A stretch of 64,000 bases of DNA from Paenibacillus_AR mesotrionivorans (GCF_046098205.1 NZ_JBJURJ010000010.1:193748-257747); one strand, 5' to 3'; counted from the stretch's first letter, positions 24,611 through 34,452 are shown. Notes: generated from the sequence alone by a model not told the origin. Numbers and translations are program-made.

Positions 24611-27600
24611 TTGAAACGATTCTTTTCGAAAGCGCTGTCTATCATGTTGGTTGCCGCTTTATTATCCGGTATGGGAATGGGTCTGATCCCGTCTTCCCGC
24701 GCCCATGCGGCTGCACCGGGAACCGATCTTCTGGCCTCAATAACGCTGAAAACAGGGGAGAATGTAAAGGTCAGCTCGGAAAATACGAACCGCAAGGCCC
24801 CTCTGGCCGCCTCCCATGACGGAAGCAGCTATTGGCAGTATGGCGGCTCGGCCGCCAACATTTTCCCGACTGCAGGCAATACCGCTTCATTGTGGGTAGC
24901 CGTAGATTTGGGTTCGGCTCAAGCTGTGAATGAATTCCGTTTTGACATTCCTACCAGCTTCTCCAACGTCCAAAAACGGATGTCGGGTTATGAGGTGCTG
25001 TACAGCACAAGCGAAGAAGCTTGGACAAACCTGCCCGCCACCAACAACTCAAGCGCCAGTGTCCTGGATTGGTCCAGCAATGCCTGGGCCTTGGCCAAGC
25101 ATGTTGCCGTTCCGGCAGCTGTTACACCCGATGATCCCAACTGGGGCGCCTCTCTTACACCCGGTACTTCCGCTTGGACAGCAACCTCCACAGGTCCTCT
25201 GTCGGCTCCGGTGTCGGCACGGTATGTCCTGATCCATTTTACGTTAATTTCCGGAAGTCCGGGCACCTTGGGCGCTTCCGGCCTCACGGTGCTGAGTGCT
25301 GCCGGCTCCGTCGTTTCTCCCGCTGTTATTCCTGTATCCGCCTCTTATGAAAAGGGCAGCGGCAGCACAGTAACAGCCAACCTCCAGCTTCAGGGCGATA
25401 CTCTTGCCGGAATAAAGGCAGGCCCCACCGTAGCGGAGGCCGTTTACCTGGTAATGGGACAGGATTATTCACTGTCTGCCCCTTCCGGCGGAATCCAGCA
25501 GGTTGTGCTCGCAACCGGATATCTGGAATCTCTCCCCCAAGGAACCACTACACTGGGCTTTCAATTCACAGGGGGAACGATTGTGCCCTTTGAGCTGAAT
25601 GTCACATCACCCTTGTATTCGGATGTTTACATGAATGATTATGGCAGCGGTTACGCTTTGATCGAGCCCTCTTATCCGGGAATGAGCCTGACTGTTGGCC
25701 GTCCGGCTGTAGTGGATGCCCATGCCTCTTCCGGCAAGTTCCCAATCTTCCGCATTGTGAAAGCTCTGCCGGGCACCACCATTACCGGAACGCTTTACGG
25801 CCCCGGAGGCGCTGCAGCGTACAGCTTTCCTGCCGTGAACGCAGACACACAGACAGAGCTCACCGTACCGGACACCGTTGCTCTGGCCAACGGCACCTAC
25901 AAGGTTTCCTTCACCCTCACCAACCAGGGCGGAGCCCTTTACGACACCTTTTACTTCACGGCTATTGACCGGTTTGATTTATACAAGTCGGTTACCCATC
26001 CGCTTCATTCCGGCAATGCCAATGTAGCCAATGTGAGTCCCGATTCCTGGGCAAATGAAGCTTATCCCGCCCTTCAGCTGGATGATGCGGGCAGGATTGC
26101 CTATGTCCCGGATTACAAGGGCAACCGGATCATGGATTATTCCGATGTCGGCTACAAGGGAGGCGGTACAGCCATCCCCAACGTGCCGGTGCGCGCCAAG
26201 GTAGCGCCGCTTGCGGACAATACCCAGGATGCCTGGCAGTCCATTCAGGATGCCATTGATTATGTTTCCATGTATCCCATTCAGGAGGATGGCTTCCGTG
26301 GTGCGGTTTATCTGGAGCCGGGAGTATTCCGCATCAGCAAACCTCTGACCATTGCGGTCTCCGGTGTGGTGCTGCGTGGAGCGGGTGCCGGAACCCCAAC
26401 TCCTGTAGTAGGCGACGGTTCTGCAGCTAACCCCTACAACCAGCAAATCGCCAATGAGGAGGAAGAGCCGGATACCACCAAGCTTATTGCCACGTGGACC
26501 CTTAGCCCGTCCTATACACCGCCGGCCAACCATTCCGCAACCGGGGGCAGTCCGTATGACAAGTCCATGAAGGGTACCATGATTTACATTACGGGACCCA
26601 AAGCCTCCACTCCCGCCAATGTGACGGTGGAAATTACGGACCAGTACGTAGGAGCCGGGCAAAATTTCGTTCATGTTGCACGTACAGACGACTTCTTCGT
26701 GGGGGATGTAGTTTCCGTAAGAAAGGCCGTCAACACCAACTGGGTGAAGGCCATGTACATGGACAAAATCGATGGCGCCAGCAGCTGGCTGACCAACGGC
26801 ACTCTGGAAAGCGGCTTTGCCGGAATTCCTTTCTCCGCCGAACGGACAATTATTGCCATTGATGCGGCAACAGGAACCATCACCTTCGCCGAACCCCTCT
26901 CGGATAATCTGGACCGGCGCTGGGGCGTTTCCACTCTTGCCAAATCACCGGAGGACAACCGGATCAATCATGTGGGTGTGGAGAATATCCAGGGTATCTC
27001 CCACTTCTACAATACGGACAGCAAACCCGCCCTGCAGAAATACGGCTCCCATTACCTGTCCTATAACGATGAGAACCATGCCCAGGTCTTCGTGGCTATG
27101 GTGAATGTGCGCGACGGGTGGATGCGGAATTTCGTCACCTATCAGATCGACAGCGCCTTTGTCACCGACGGCAGCTCCCGCAATATTACGGTTCAGGATG
27201 GTTATGTGCTGGACCCGGTCAGCCTGATGGATGCCGGAGAGCGCAGATACTCCATATATTACAGAAAATCCCAATTTATGTTTACCCAACGGGTACATGC
27301 CCGGTATATGCGCCATGCCTTTATTGTGGACTCTTATACTTCCGGTCCCAATGTGTTCTATGACAGCAGCAGCGAATATACCTCCAATGCCTCGGAGCCC
27401 CACTTCCGCTGGTCCTCCGGGGGATTGTACGACAGCACCACCGCACGGTTTTATCTCCAGAACCGGTGGAACATGGGCACCTCCCACGGCTGGGCGGGCG
27501 TCAACTATCTGATCTACAATTCCACCGGGCCTTTTATGGTGACACAGCCCCAGCTTACACCGAACTATATCATGGGCCAATGGTTCGACAGCGCGACCAA

Positions 27601-29992
27601 CCGCCTGGGCTCCGCCACCAATCCGGAAACCGGACGCCAGAAGACGGACAAGGGCACATCCGAGAATATGACAGCGGCCAAAATGAACGGCGGTATGGTC
27701 CCCAATTTTGAGGCTTATGAGTACGGGATCAATAAAAAGCTGTCTCCCCAAGGAGACCGGTTGCCGGAGAGCCTGTACGTTCAGCAATTGGTTAACAGCC
27801 ACGGTGCAAAGGCTGCGGCTGTCATTAAGGAAAATACTGTTCCTCCCATCATCGACCGGTCCAGTTCCTACAAGCCCAAGCTAAGGGATTTGCAGGTGGA
27901 GGGCCAAACCTTGCCAGGCTTCTCGCCGGAGGTTTCAGGCTACAGCTATCACCTGCCGCTGGATTACGATTATTCCAAGCCGCCGGTCATCACCGCTGTT
28001 GCGGAGCCGGGAATTGCTGTAGACATTGCCTATCCGCAGCATAACAGCAGCGAACCCGTGCTTATTACGCTGACTGATGCCACCGGTGTAAAGAATTTTT
28101 ACAAGGTGAGCTTTGCCTCCACTCCTAAATCTCCCATTGTTCTGGCCAGCGACCAGCAGGTGGATGCCAGCAATCAGAACTATGCGGTGAACGTGCTGAA
28201 CCCCAATGACTATGCCGGACCAACCTCCGTAAGATGGGCAGCCAGCGGTGCCGTATGGATCAGAATGTACTTAGGGGAAAAGGAGCAGACTCTGCACGGG
28301 GTACAGGTGGGCTTCACCCAGCATGCGACCAGCCCCCGTACCTATAAGCTGCGCATCGAATATTCGGCAGACGGGCAGAATTGGTCCTTCGTCCCTTCCG
28401 GCACCGTAACAGGCGGCGGGGGGGAATCTGCACCGGTGGAGTGGACCACCGACGGACAGACTTACTATAACGCACTAACCCTTAACCCCGGAAGCGCCTC
28501 TGCGGCGGAAAATACGCTGCAGACCTTTACCTTCGACGAGCCTGTGAAGGCACGCTTCATCCGGATTGCCGGAAACGGCAATACCACCGGCACAGGCAAC
28601 AACGCGTGGAGCGTCTATTGGCGGCTGCGTCCGCTGCTTACGGGAGGCATCTCCTCCTATGCGCCTCCTGAGGCCGTGGCCATTACAGGCCCGGCATCCG
28701 TGATTGCCGGCTCCGCCGTGGGGCTGCAGGCTCAGGTGACGCCGGAAGCGGCATTGGTGAAGGAGGTTATATGGAGCTCCAGCAACCCCAGTGTTGCATC
28801 CGTGGACTCCAAGGGCAACGTAACAGGCCATGCGGCAGGAGACGCCGTGATTACGGCCACCACGGTGGACGGGCGGTTTGCGGCACCGGGTCTTCTGGAG
28901 CAGGCAGCGGCCAGCCACCCCATAAAGGTGCAAGCAGGGGTGATTGAGGAACCGAATGAGGACAATACCGGCTCCCCGGGGTCGGGTCCGGCAATGGGCG
29001 GCGGCCAGCCGGTCCAAACCGGCAGCTCCTCCACGAAAACCCTTGCTGCCGGGCAAGCCGGAGAGGTTAGTCTGAACGGACTTGTTATAGTATCCGTGCC
29101 GTCCCAAGCGGCAGCCGGAGAAATCACCTTAACGGTGGAGCAGGTGAAGGCGGACCTGATCCCCGTGCTTCCCGCCGGTTCGGCTTTGGGCGGCGGGGTG
29201 TATGAAGTGTTGAAGCAGGGTTCCTCCGCGTTAACGAAGCCCTTTGCGCTGACCGTTCAGTTCGATCCGGCCAAAATACCGGCAGGGCACAAAACGGCGC
29301 TGTTTTATTACGATGAAGCAGCCAACGCCTGGGTTGAGCTGAAGGACAGCAAGGTGGAGGGCAATACAATGACCGCATCCACCGACCGTTTTGGCAAGTA
29401 TGCGGTTATGGCAATTCAAGAAAAGTCCGGGTTGCCCGGCACCCCCGTGTCCTTCCCAGACGTATCCGGCCACTGGGCCGAGGCCGTGATTAAACAAGCG
29501 GCAGGCAGCGGCATCCTGGAGGGGTACCCGGACGGCAGCTTCCAGCCGGACCGGGCGGTGACCAGGGCGGAGTTTGCCGCCATCCTGGTAAAAGCCCTCC
29601 AGCTGCCGGATGCGGACGCTGCGGCAGTGTCCTTCGCCGATGAGGCTGCCATCGGGGAATGGGCGAAGAAGCCCATCGGCCAGGCGCAGCGGCTGGGCAT
29701 TGTTTCCGGCTATGAGGACGGCACCTTCCGTCCCCAGGCGGAGGTGACCCGGGCCGAGATGGCCGTGATGGCGGCACGCGCTTTGGGTCTTGATGCGGCG
29801 GGCAACGGCGCTGGCTCCGGATTTGCCGATGACGGGCAAATCCCTGCCTGGGCCAAAGGCGCGGCAGCGGCCTTGAAGGAAGCGGGCCTTGCCCAAGGAA
29901 AGGAAGGCGGCGCGTATGCCCCCGCCGATTCCACCACCCGGGCAGAGGCGGTTACCCTGCTGCTGCGAATGGCCGCTTATAAGAAGCAGTAG
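24611..29992 (+). CDS. Giant SLH-anchored multidomain glycan-active surface protein
   Basis: 1793 residues from TTG 24611: CAGGAGGT sits 7 nt before it, whereas ATG 24587 has none. Order: signal peptide (1-33, ends AHA-AAP); discoidin/F5-8C-like module (~40-220, VSSENTNRKAPLAASHDG); CBM_X2-like (~235-340); linker; pectate-lyase-like beta-helix (~520-1090, WQSIQDAIDYVSMYPIQEDG, then VYLEPGVFRISKPL and long turns); cadherin-like (~1095-1175); second discoidin-like module (~1180-1340, LHGVQVGFTQHATSPRTYKL); Big_2 (~1355-1425, VIWSSSNPSVASVDSKGNV); a ~150-residue beta domain; three SLH modules (~1600-1793, FPDVSGHWAEAVIKQAAGSG). It likely binds and cuts polysaccharide at the wall and feeds the importer upstream. 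Catalytic residues are not identified. Confidence 0.9.
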   Translation: MKRFFSKALSIMLVAALLSGMGMGLIPSSRAHAAAPGTDLLASITLKTGENVKVSSENTNRKAPLAASHDGSSYWQYGGSAANIFPTAGNTASLWVAVDLGSAQAVNEFRFDIPTSFSNVQKRMSGYEVLYSTSEEAWTNLPATNNSSASVLDWSSNAWALAKHVAVPAAVTPDDPNWGASLTPGTSAWTATSTGPLSAPVSARYVLIHFTLISGSPGTLGASGLTVLSAAGSVVSPAVIPVSASYEKGSGSTVTANLQLQGDTLAGIKAGPTVAEAVYLVMGQDYSLSAPSGGIQQVVLATGYLESLPQGTTTLGFQFTGGTIVPFELNVTSPLYSDVYMNDYGSGYALIEPSYPGMSLTVGRPAVVDAHASSGKFPIFRIVKALPGTTITGTLYGPGGAAAYSFPAVNADTQTELTVPDTVALANGTYKVSFTLTNQGGALYDTFYFTAIDRFDLYKSVTHPLHSGNANVANVSPDSWANEAYPALQLDDAGRIAYVPDYKGNRIMDYSDVGYKGGGTAIPNVPVRAKVAPLADNTQDAWQSIQDAIDYVSMYPIQEDGFRGAVYLEPGVFRISKPLTIAVSGVVLRGAGAGTPTPVVGDGSAANPYNQQIANEEEEPDTTKLIATWTLSPSYTPPANHSATGGSPYDKSMKGTMIYITGPKASTPANVTVEITDQYVGAGQNFVHVARTDDFFVGDVVSVRKAVNTNWVKAMYMDKIDGASSWLTNGTLESGFAGIPFSAERTIIAIDAATGTITFAEPLSDNLDRRWGVSTLAKSPEDNRINHVGVENIQGISHFYNTDSKPALQKYGSHYLSYNDENHAQVFVAMVNVRDGWMRNFVTYQIDSAFVTDGSSRNITVQDGYVLDPVSLMDAGERRYSIYYRKSQFMFTQRVHARYMRHAFIVDSYTSGPNVFYDSSSEYTSNASEPHFRWSSGGLYDSTTARFYLQNRWNMGTSHGWAGVNYLIYNSTGPFMVTQPQLTPNYIMGQWFDSATNRLGSATNPETGRQKTDKGTSENMTAAKMNGGMVPNFEAYEYGINKKLSPQGDRLPESLYVQQLVNSHGAKAAAVIKENTVPPIIDRSSSYKPKLRDLQVEGQTLPGFSPEVSGYSYHLPLDYDYSKPPVITAVAEPGIAVDIAYPQHNSSEPVLITLTDATGVKNFYKVSFASTPKSPIVLASDQQVDASNQNYAVNVLNPNDYAGPTSVRWAASGAVWIRMYLGEKEQTLHGVQVGFTQHATSPRTYKLRIEYSADGQNWSFVPSGTVTGGGGESAPVEWTTDGQTYYNALTLNPGSASAAENTLQTFTFDEPVKARFIRIAGNGNTTGTGNNAWSVYWRLRPLLTGGISSYAPPEAVAITGPASVIAGSAVGLQAQVTPEAALVKEVIWSSSNPSVASVDSKGNVTGHAAGDAVITATTVDGRFAAPGLLEQAAASHPIKVQAGVIEEPNEDNTGSPGSGPAMGGGQPVQTGSSSTKTLAAGQAGEVSLNGLVIVSVPSQAAAGEITLTVEQVKADLIPVLPAGSALGGGVYEVLKQGSSALTKPFALTVQFDPAKIPAGHKTALFYYDEAANAWVELKDSKVEGNTMTASTDRFGKYAVMAIQEKSGLPGTPVSFPDVSGHWAEAVIKQAAGSGILEGYPDGSFQPDRAVTRAEFAAILVKALQLPDADAAAVSFADEAAIGEWAKKPIGQAQRLGIVSGYEDGTFRPQAEVTRAEMAVMAARALGLDAAGNGAGSGFADDGQIPAWAKGAAAALKEAGLAQGKEGGAYAPADSTTRAEAVTLLLRMAAYKKQ

Positions 29993-30101
29993 CTCATGCG
30001 TGAACGATGCAGCCATAGCATACCGCAATAGCATGCGGCAGTAGTGCAGTAGCTTGCGGCGGTTGCTTGCGGCGGTTGCGGCGGTTGCTTGCGGCAATAG
30101 A

Positions 30102-30131
30102 AAGAGGCTTGCCCGATGGCAAGCCTCTTTT
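30102..30131 (+). terminator. Terminator of the giant surface protein gene
   Basis: AAGAGGCTTGCC / GGCAAGCCTCTT with a 4-nt loop and TTTT after it. The stretch 30040-30100 between gene and terminator is a GGCGGTTGCTTGC-type low-complexity repeat. Confidence 0.85.
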
Positions 30132-30168
30132 CCTTGTTTTCGCGCTTCGTCGACGTACCCCCGGGGTG

Positions 30169-30351
30169 TAACGGACCGTCGTTTCGTTATTCTCCCATTT
30201 CGCGCCTTTTTGGCCGTTTCGCGGACACACGATCCGCTATTTCGGCTTTTGGGCATTCCAGCCGCATCTTTTTCCCCAAATAACGGATTCTCTGTCCGTT
30301 CAGCAGCCAGAATGGCATGATTCAGCGAAATAGTGGAACCTGTGTCCGTTA
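30169..30351. repeat. Four-unit palindromic array G
   Basis: Forward units at 30169-30191 (TAACGGACCGTCGTTTCGTT) and 30219-30241 (GCGGACACACGATCCGC); reversed units at 30279-30301 (TAACGGATTCTCTGTCCGTT) and 30329-30351 (GGAACCTGTGTCCGTTA). Centres 30180, 30230, 30290, 30340: spacing exactly 50, 60, 50. Convergent gap between the giant surface protein and the phosphoesterase. Confidence 0.85.
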
Positions 30352-30446
30352 GGCGCACTGTCCGCTAGGCTCGCTCCCCGTTAGGCGCACTGTCCGCTAG
30401 ATGCACTGTCCGCTAGGCTCGCTCCCCGTTAGGTGCACTGTCCGCC
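30347..30446. repeat. Minisatellite derived from the array G border
   Basis: Repeats of GCACTGTCCGCTAG and CTCGCTCCCCGTTAGG in about 33- and 16-bp steps. It begins inside the last palindromic unit (GTCCGTTAGG), so it seems to have grown out of it. 30447-30512 has no recognisable feature. Confidence 0.7.
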
Positions 30447-30512
30447 AACCAGCCCCCTCCGCACAAGTGCGGAAGGGTGCGCCGGTGCGCCCGCCCCGCT
30501 ATCCGCATCAAA

Positions 30513-31472
30513 CTAAATCCGCTTCCACACCTTCTCCGGCGGATGCACGGGTTGGGTCTCCACCACCGAACCATCCTCCAGCCGCAGCCAGGTGGCGAAC
30601 TCCGCCGGATTCTCCTCGTCCAGCCGGATTACCCGGGCGCCCCGGAGCATGCCTTCCTTGCCATAGGCCCCTTCCTGGCCATACTCTCCACAGCCCGAAG
30701 CCCGGCCATAGTGCAGCCGGATGCCGTGCAGCTCGCCCCAAAAGTCGTTGACATGATCATGCCCGGCGAATACCCCCCGCACATCCCCCGTCTCCAGGAA
30801 CGCTGTAAACAAACCGGAGTTTACCTTCGGACAGCCCATCCCCTCATAGTTGACACCGTAGCAGGTATGGTAGTCCCACAGCTGGTTGTACTCCGGCAAG
30901 GGGATATGGAAGAAGGCTAAGGCCGGAACCGGGACCCCTCCGTTTCCCCGCTGCAGCCGGCCGGCCCGCTCCTTGTACCAGCCGATCTGGCCGTGGGTGA
31001 TCCACTGGTAACCGCCCACAGGATGATCCGTATGCCCGCCGGAATCCAGCAGGTACAAGGCTGCCGCCGGCCGCTGCCCGTCACCGGAACGGATTTCCAG
31101 ACAGCAGTTGCCCAGCCTGTCCTCCAACTGCGGTCCCGCTTCCGTCACACACCCCGGCAGTTCCTGCTGCAGGGCAATCAGCTGCTCCTTGGACACGTCA
31201 TGGGCATCGGCATCGTGGTTGCCGAACACAGCAGCCCACTTCACACCCGACTCCGTTGCCGCCTTAACGGCCTCCCGGTAGGAGGCGAAGGGATCGTGGC
31301 AGGCCTCGCTGTGGATGACATCGCCGGTAAACACCACCAGATCCGGCTTCTCCACCTCGATTACCCGCTTCATAAGAGCGTAGGACTGCTCGTCCCCCGG
31401 CTCACCGTTTTTCCAGTGGATATCCGTAAATTGCACAATGGTAAAGTCTCCATTTTTCCCGAATTGCAGCAT
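30513..31472 (-). CDS. Calcineurin-like metallophosphoesterase
   Basis: 319 residues from ATG 31472 (GGGAGAGAGAC upstream). The metal-binding motifs are all present: FTIVQFTDIHW (D-x-H), LVVFTGDVIH (GD), AAVFGNHDADAH (GNHD), FFHIPLPEY and GVFAGHDHVNDF (GHDH). No signal peptide, so cytosolic. This subgroup (icc/purple-phosphatase-like, related to fungal SIA1 proteins) hydrolyses phosphomono- or diesters; substrate unknown. It lies downstream of the ABC-2 exporter genes with a 107-bp gap and could be co-transcribed or independent. Confidence 0.9.
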   Translation of the reverse strand: MLQFGKNGDFTIVQFTDIHWKNGEPGDEQSYALMKRVIEVEKPDLVVFTGDVIHSEACHDPFASYREAVKAATESGVKWAAVFGNHDADAHDVSKEQLIALQQELPGCVTEAGPQLEDRLGNCCLEIRSGDGQRPAAALYLLDSGGHTDHPVGGYQWITHGQIGWYKERAGRLQRGNGGVPVPALAFFHIPLPEYNQLWDYHTCYGVNYEGMGCPKVNSGLFTAFLETGDVRGVFAGHDHVNDFWGELHGIRLHYGRASGCGEYGQEGAYGKEGMLRGARVIRLDEENPAEFATWLRLEDGSVVETQPVHPPEKVWKRI

Positions 31473-31579
31473 GTTTGTCTCTCTCCCTATATGGTGTGAC
31501 TGAAAACCCGCCAGAGTTTCCAGACACACTGGTTTTTGCCATTATACTCCTGGGCAGGGAGAATGAAAATATATTTTTC

Positions 31580-32371
31580 TTAACTGGAGGCGCTGGTGTA
31601 TTTGCGGAGGCTGGCCGTGAAGAATACGGAGGCTCCAATAAACAGAACAGCCATAATCCCTGCCCCTGCCAGAAGCGCCGCCAGGGGAGGCTCCTGCACA
31701 AGCGCCTGCGACGGCACAGATACAATGAAGCCCAACGGGAACACCCAGGTTAGCGCCAGCCGGACAAACCGGGGATACATCCCCATTGGGTAACGTCCCG
31801 CCTGCATCAGATCCTCCATGATCCAGAGCAGATAGGTCCCCCTGTACCAAAAAGCCATGGAGCTGAGAAACAGCATCAGGGAATAGAGAATGCCGATGGC
31901 GACGGCAAGAGCAGCGGCAAAGATCACCAGGGCCCCCCACGATACAGCTTTATCCATACTGGCCAAAGCCAGGATGATAACCCCCATGCTGACAGCCATG
32001 TGAAAAACGGACCACGGGGACCATTTGCGCAGGCTGACATAAAATTGCTTGGAAACCGGGCGCAGAAGGGTATAATCGAAGGTTCCCTGTTCGATTTCGC
32101 CGTCCATCCCCCCAAGCAGGTTCATACTCGGGCCAATCACCAGATTTTTCACCGATTGCACCAGCAGGTATACCCCCAGCACAGCCAGTGTTTCCGGCAT
32201 GGTCCAGCCATTCAGGCTTTCATTGTTCCGGAACAGCACCCAGATGCCGCCGATGCTGCCCGCCAGCTCCAGCACCGCCTTGAGCAGATGGAGCAAGAAG
32301 TTAAGCCGGTACGCCGATTCCTCCTGCAAGGCCATCCGGATAAAGGTCACCACCAGTTTCAGCTCTTTCAT
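31580..32371 (-). CDS. ABC-2 exporter permease, second subunit
   Basis: 263 residues from ATG 32371; a much longer open frame upstream is a shadow of the neighbouring permease. It has six predicted membrane spans, with the ABC-2 hallmark GEIEQGTFDYTLLRPVSKQFYVSLRK between TM2 and TM3 and SMAFWYRGTYLLWIMEDLMQ. It pairs with the permease 8 bp upstream and the ATPase to form an exporter of the DUF990/Rsp-type ABC-2 group. Substrate unknown; drug, peptide or lipid export are options. Confidence 0.88.
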   Translation of the reverse strand: MKELKLVVTFIRMALQEESAYRLNFLLHLLKAVLELAGSIGGIWVLFRNNESLNGWTMPETLAVLGVYLLVQSVKNLVIGPSMNLLGGMDGEIEQGTFDYTLLRPVSKQFYVSLRKWSPWSVFHMAVSMGVIILALASMDKAVSWGALVIFAAALAVAIGILYSLMLFLSSMAFWYRGTYLLWIMEDLMQAGRYPMGMYPRFVRLALTWVFPLGFIVSVPSQALVQEPPLAALLAGAGIMAVLFIGASVFFTASLRKYTSASS

Positions 32372-32379
32372 GTTTTGCC

Positions 32380-33177
32380 TCAGCCTCCCACAGCGGAATA
32401 GCGGCGTACGCCTTGTTTGTTGATATAGAAGCAGACGCCTGTGAACAACGTCAGCCAGATCCCCTGCATGGCGAAGCCCCGGACCAGCTCCTGACCGGAC
32501 AAGCTCCCCATCAGCACCTCCACCGGGAAGGAGAGCATGTAGCGGTACGGAAGCACGGAGGCCAAGCGATTCAGCGCACCGGGAAAAAGCGCCACCGGCG
32601 CCACCTGCCCGGCCAAGAGATAAAACAAGGTGTCGTTGACACTCAGCAAAGCGCCGGATTGGCGGGTCCAGAAGGCCACAAGGGATAGACAATACGCCAG
32701 CAAAAAGCGGACTCCCACAGCCAGCAGCATAGCCCCTGCAGCCAGTGGGATATGCTCCGGGCCAATATCCATGCCGGTGTCCACCCCCAGGCATACCCCC
32801 AAAACCAACGCCACCGCCAGCACAAAGGGCACACAAACCAGCTTTACTGCCAGCTCCTGCCCGATAGCACCATAGACAAGAGGCAGCGGACGCAGCAGCG
32901 CACTTGAGATGGAGCCGTTGTGGATCATCTGGGCCGTGGACCAGTGGGTGGTTGGGTAGGTCAGCTGATTGACGACGATGACGCACAGGTAATAAACAGC
33001 GAAGCCGTTCCGGTCATAGGTGCCGATGGTGCCGTTTCCCGCGGCTGTCATCCACACAAACAGATAAATCAATGGCCCGGTCATCCACCCTAAAGCGAGG
33101 GTCCAGAAGAAGCCTTTTGCCGAGAGATATCCAAATAATTGAGCCCGGATCATTGCCCATCCCCCACGCCAATTCAT
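32380..33177 (-). CDS. ABC-2 exporter permease, first subunit
   Basis: 265 residues from ATG 33177, which overlaps the ATPase stop as ATGA and has GGGGAGGTGG just upstream inside the ATPase gene. Six spans; GSISSALLRPLPLVYGAIGQELAVK is the loop typical of this ABC-2 group, and VAFWTRQSGALLSVNDTLFYLLAGQVAPVALFPG the conserved TM4-5 region. Translationally coupled to the ATPase; heterodimer partner of the next permease. Confidence 0.9.
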   Translation of the reverse strand: MNWRGGWAMIRAQLFGYLSAKGFFWTLALGWMTGPLIYLFVWMTAAGNGTIGTYDRNGFAVYYLCVIVVNQLTYPTTHWSTAQMIHNGSISSALLRPLPLVYGAIGQELAVKLVCVPFVLAVALVLGVCLGVDTGMDIGPEHIPLAAGAMLLAVGVRFLLAYCLSLVAFWTRQSGALLSVNDTLFYLLAGQVAPVALFPGALNRLASVLPYRYMLSFPVEVLMGSLSGQELVRGFAMQGIWLTLFTGVCFYINKQGVRRYSAVGG

Positions 33178-34172
33178 CGGGCCACCTCCCCGGAAAACAG
33201 CTTGTCGATGACCGCTTCCACCGGCGGATCGGTGATGCTGAACTCCGCCAAATCGGCTGTCTGCATCAGCATCGCGCTGGCCTGCACCGCATTCTCCTTG
33301 CGCACCCGCAGCGAATAGGCGCCGCTTTTGCTTTCGGTCAGCTCCGCAGGAATCCCCCGGCTGTCCAGCAGCTCCTGGGTCAGCTCCCCGTTCTCCGCCA
33401 AGGCCAGCCGGATCATTTTGTAAGGCATAAGCTGCTCCGACAATCCCGACAACGGACCGTCGAAGGAAAGCCTTCCTCCGGTGATCAGCATGACCCGGGG
33501 ACATAAGGAGGTGATATCCGCCATATAGTGGCTGGTCAGAATCACCGTTGCCCCATACCTCCGGTTATATTCCCCGATATATTCCCGCAGCCGCATCTGC
33601 ATGGTCACATCCATCCCCAGTGTCGGCTCATCCAGGTACAGGATTTCCGGGCGGTGCAAAAGAGCCAGGATCAGCTCGCACTTGGAGCGTTCCCCCAACG
33701 ACAGGTCCCGCACCCGTTTGGGCATCAGCTTATCCACATCCAGCATGAAGGCCAGCTCCGTAAGCCGGGTTTTGAAGGCTGCCTCCGGAACCTGGTAGAT
33801 ATCCCGGAAGATGGTCATACAATCGTACACGGTGTTGTTCCATTGCATCTGACTGCGGTTTCCCATAAGCAGGCTGATCCTCTGCAGATAGCGTTTTTCC
33901 CGCTTCCAAGGGACATAACCTGCCGCCTCCACCCTGCCGCTTGTGGGACAGAGCAAGCCGGAGAGCAGCTTCAGCGTTGTGGTTTTGCCTGCGCCGTTGG
34001 GGCCGATGACCCCCAGCATCTCTCCCTGCCGGATGGAAAAGCTGATGCCGTCCACCGCCTTTACCTCCATAAATTCGGGCTTTAACAGGCTGGCAAAGGC
34101 TGACCTCAAGCCTCCCTTGCGGACAGGCACCCGGTAAATCTTCGTTAATTCCTCCGCCATAATATGCGGCAT
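33174..34172 (-). CDS. ABC-2 exporter ATPase
   Basis: 332 residues from ATG 34172 behind GGAGGTGGGAAT. Walker A GPNGAGKTTTLKLLSGL near 55, signature LSLGERSKCELILALLHRP, Walker B ILYLDEPTLGMDV and the switch His in ILTSHYMADI. The C-terminal ~80 residues (RLALAENGELTQELL ...) are the regulatory extension of this ABC-2 group. First gene of a three-gene exporter operon on the minus strand. Divergent to it, beyond a fold-back element, is a regulator with three helix-turn-helix domains, which may control it. Confidence 0.93.
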   Translation of the reverse strand: MPHIMAEELTKIYRVPVRKGGLRSAFASLLKPEFMEVKAVDGISFSIRQGEMLGVIGPNGAGKTTTLKLLSGLLCPTSGRVEAAGYVPWKREKRYLQRISLLMGNRSQMQWNNTVYDCMTIFRDIYQVPEAAFKTRLTELAFMLDVDKLMPKRVRDLSLGERSKCELILALLHRPEILYLDEPTLGMDVTMQMRLREYIGEYNRRYGATVILTSHYMADITSLCPRVMLITGGRLSFDGPLSGLSEQLMPYKMIRLALAENGELTQELLDSRGIPAELTESKSGAYSLRVRKENAVQASAMLMQTADLAEFSITDPPVEAVIDKLFSGEVAR

Positions 34173-34253
34173 ATTCCCACCTCCACTTTGATCGCAGCTT
34201 ATTCGGATCCCAGTATAGCAAACCCAAACCAGGGTGGTGTATAGTTGGAGGGT

Positions 34254-34420
34254 TAGGGTCTGTCTTCAAACCCGCTTGGGGGCATCTTTTACCGCCTTTT
34301 CGTCCCAGGCTATCGTTACTTTCGCTTGACGTACCCCCGGTACGCCTTCACAAAAGTGCCTTGCCTGGAACGAAAATTCGCCAAAATCTGTTCCCCTCGG
34401 AGTTTGAGGACAGACCCTAG
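34254..34420. mobile_element. Fold-back MITE-like element
   Basis: 167 bp with terminal inverted repeats TAGGGTCTGTCTTCAAAC (34254-34271) and GTTTGAGGACAGACCCTA (right end), 17 of 18 matching. Inside, the two halves remain complementary (GTCCCAGGC versus GCCTGGAAC; CGCCTTTTCGT versus ACGAAAATTCG) down to the central palindrome CGTACC-CCC-GGTACG at 34330-34344, whose centre (34337) is the exact centre of the element. No coding capacity. TIRs of this type are found on DDE transposons, so it is probably a non-autonomous element. It lies between the exporter ATPase and the MerR-type gene. Confidence 0.7.
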
Positions 34421-34452
34421 GATAAATAGCTGTTCACAGGAGGCCGGTTAGG

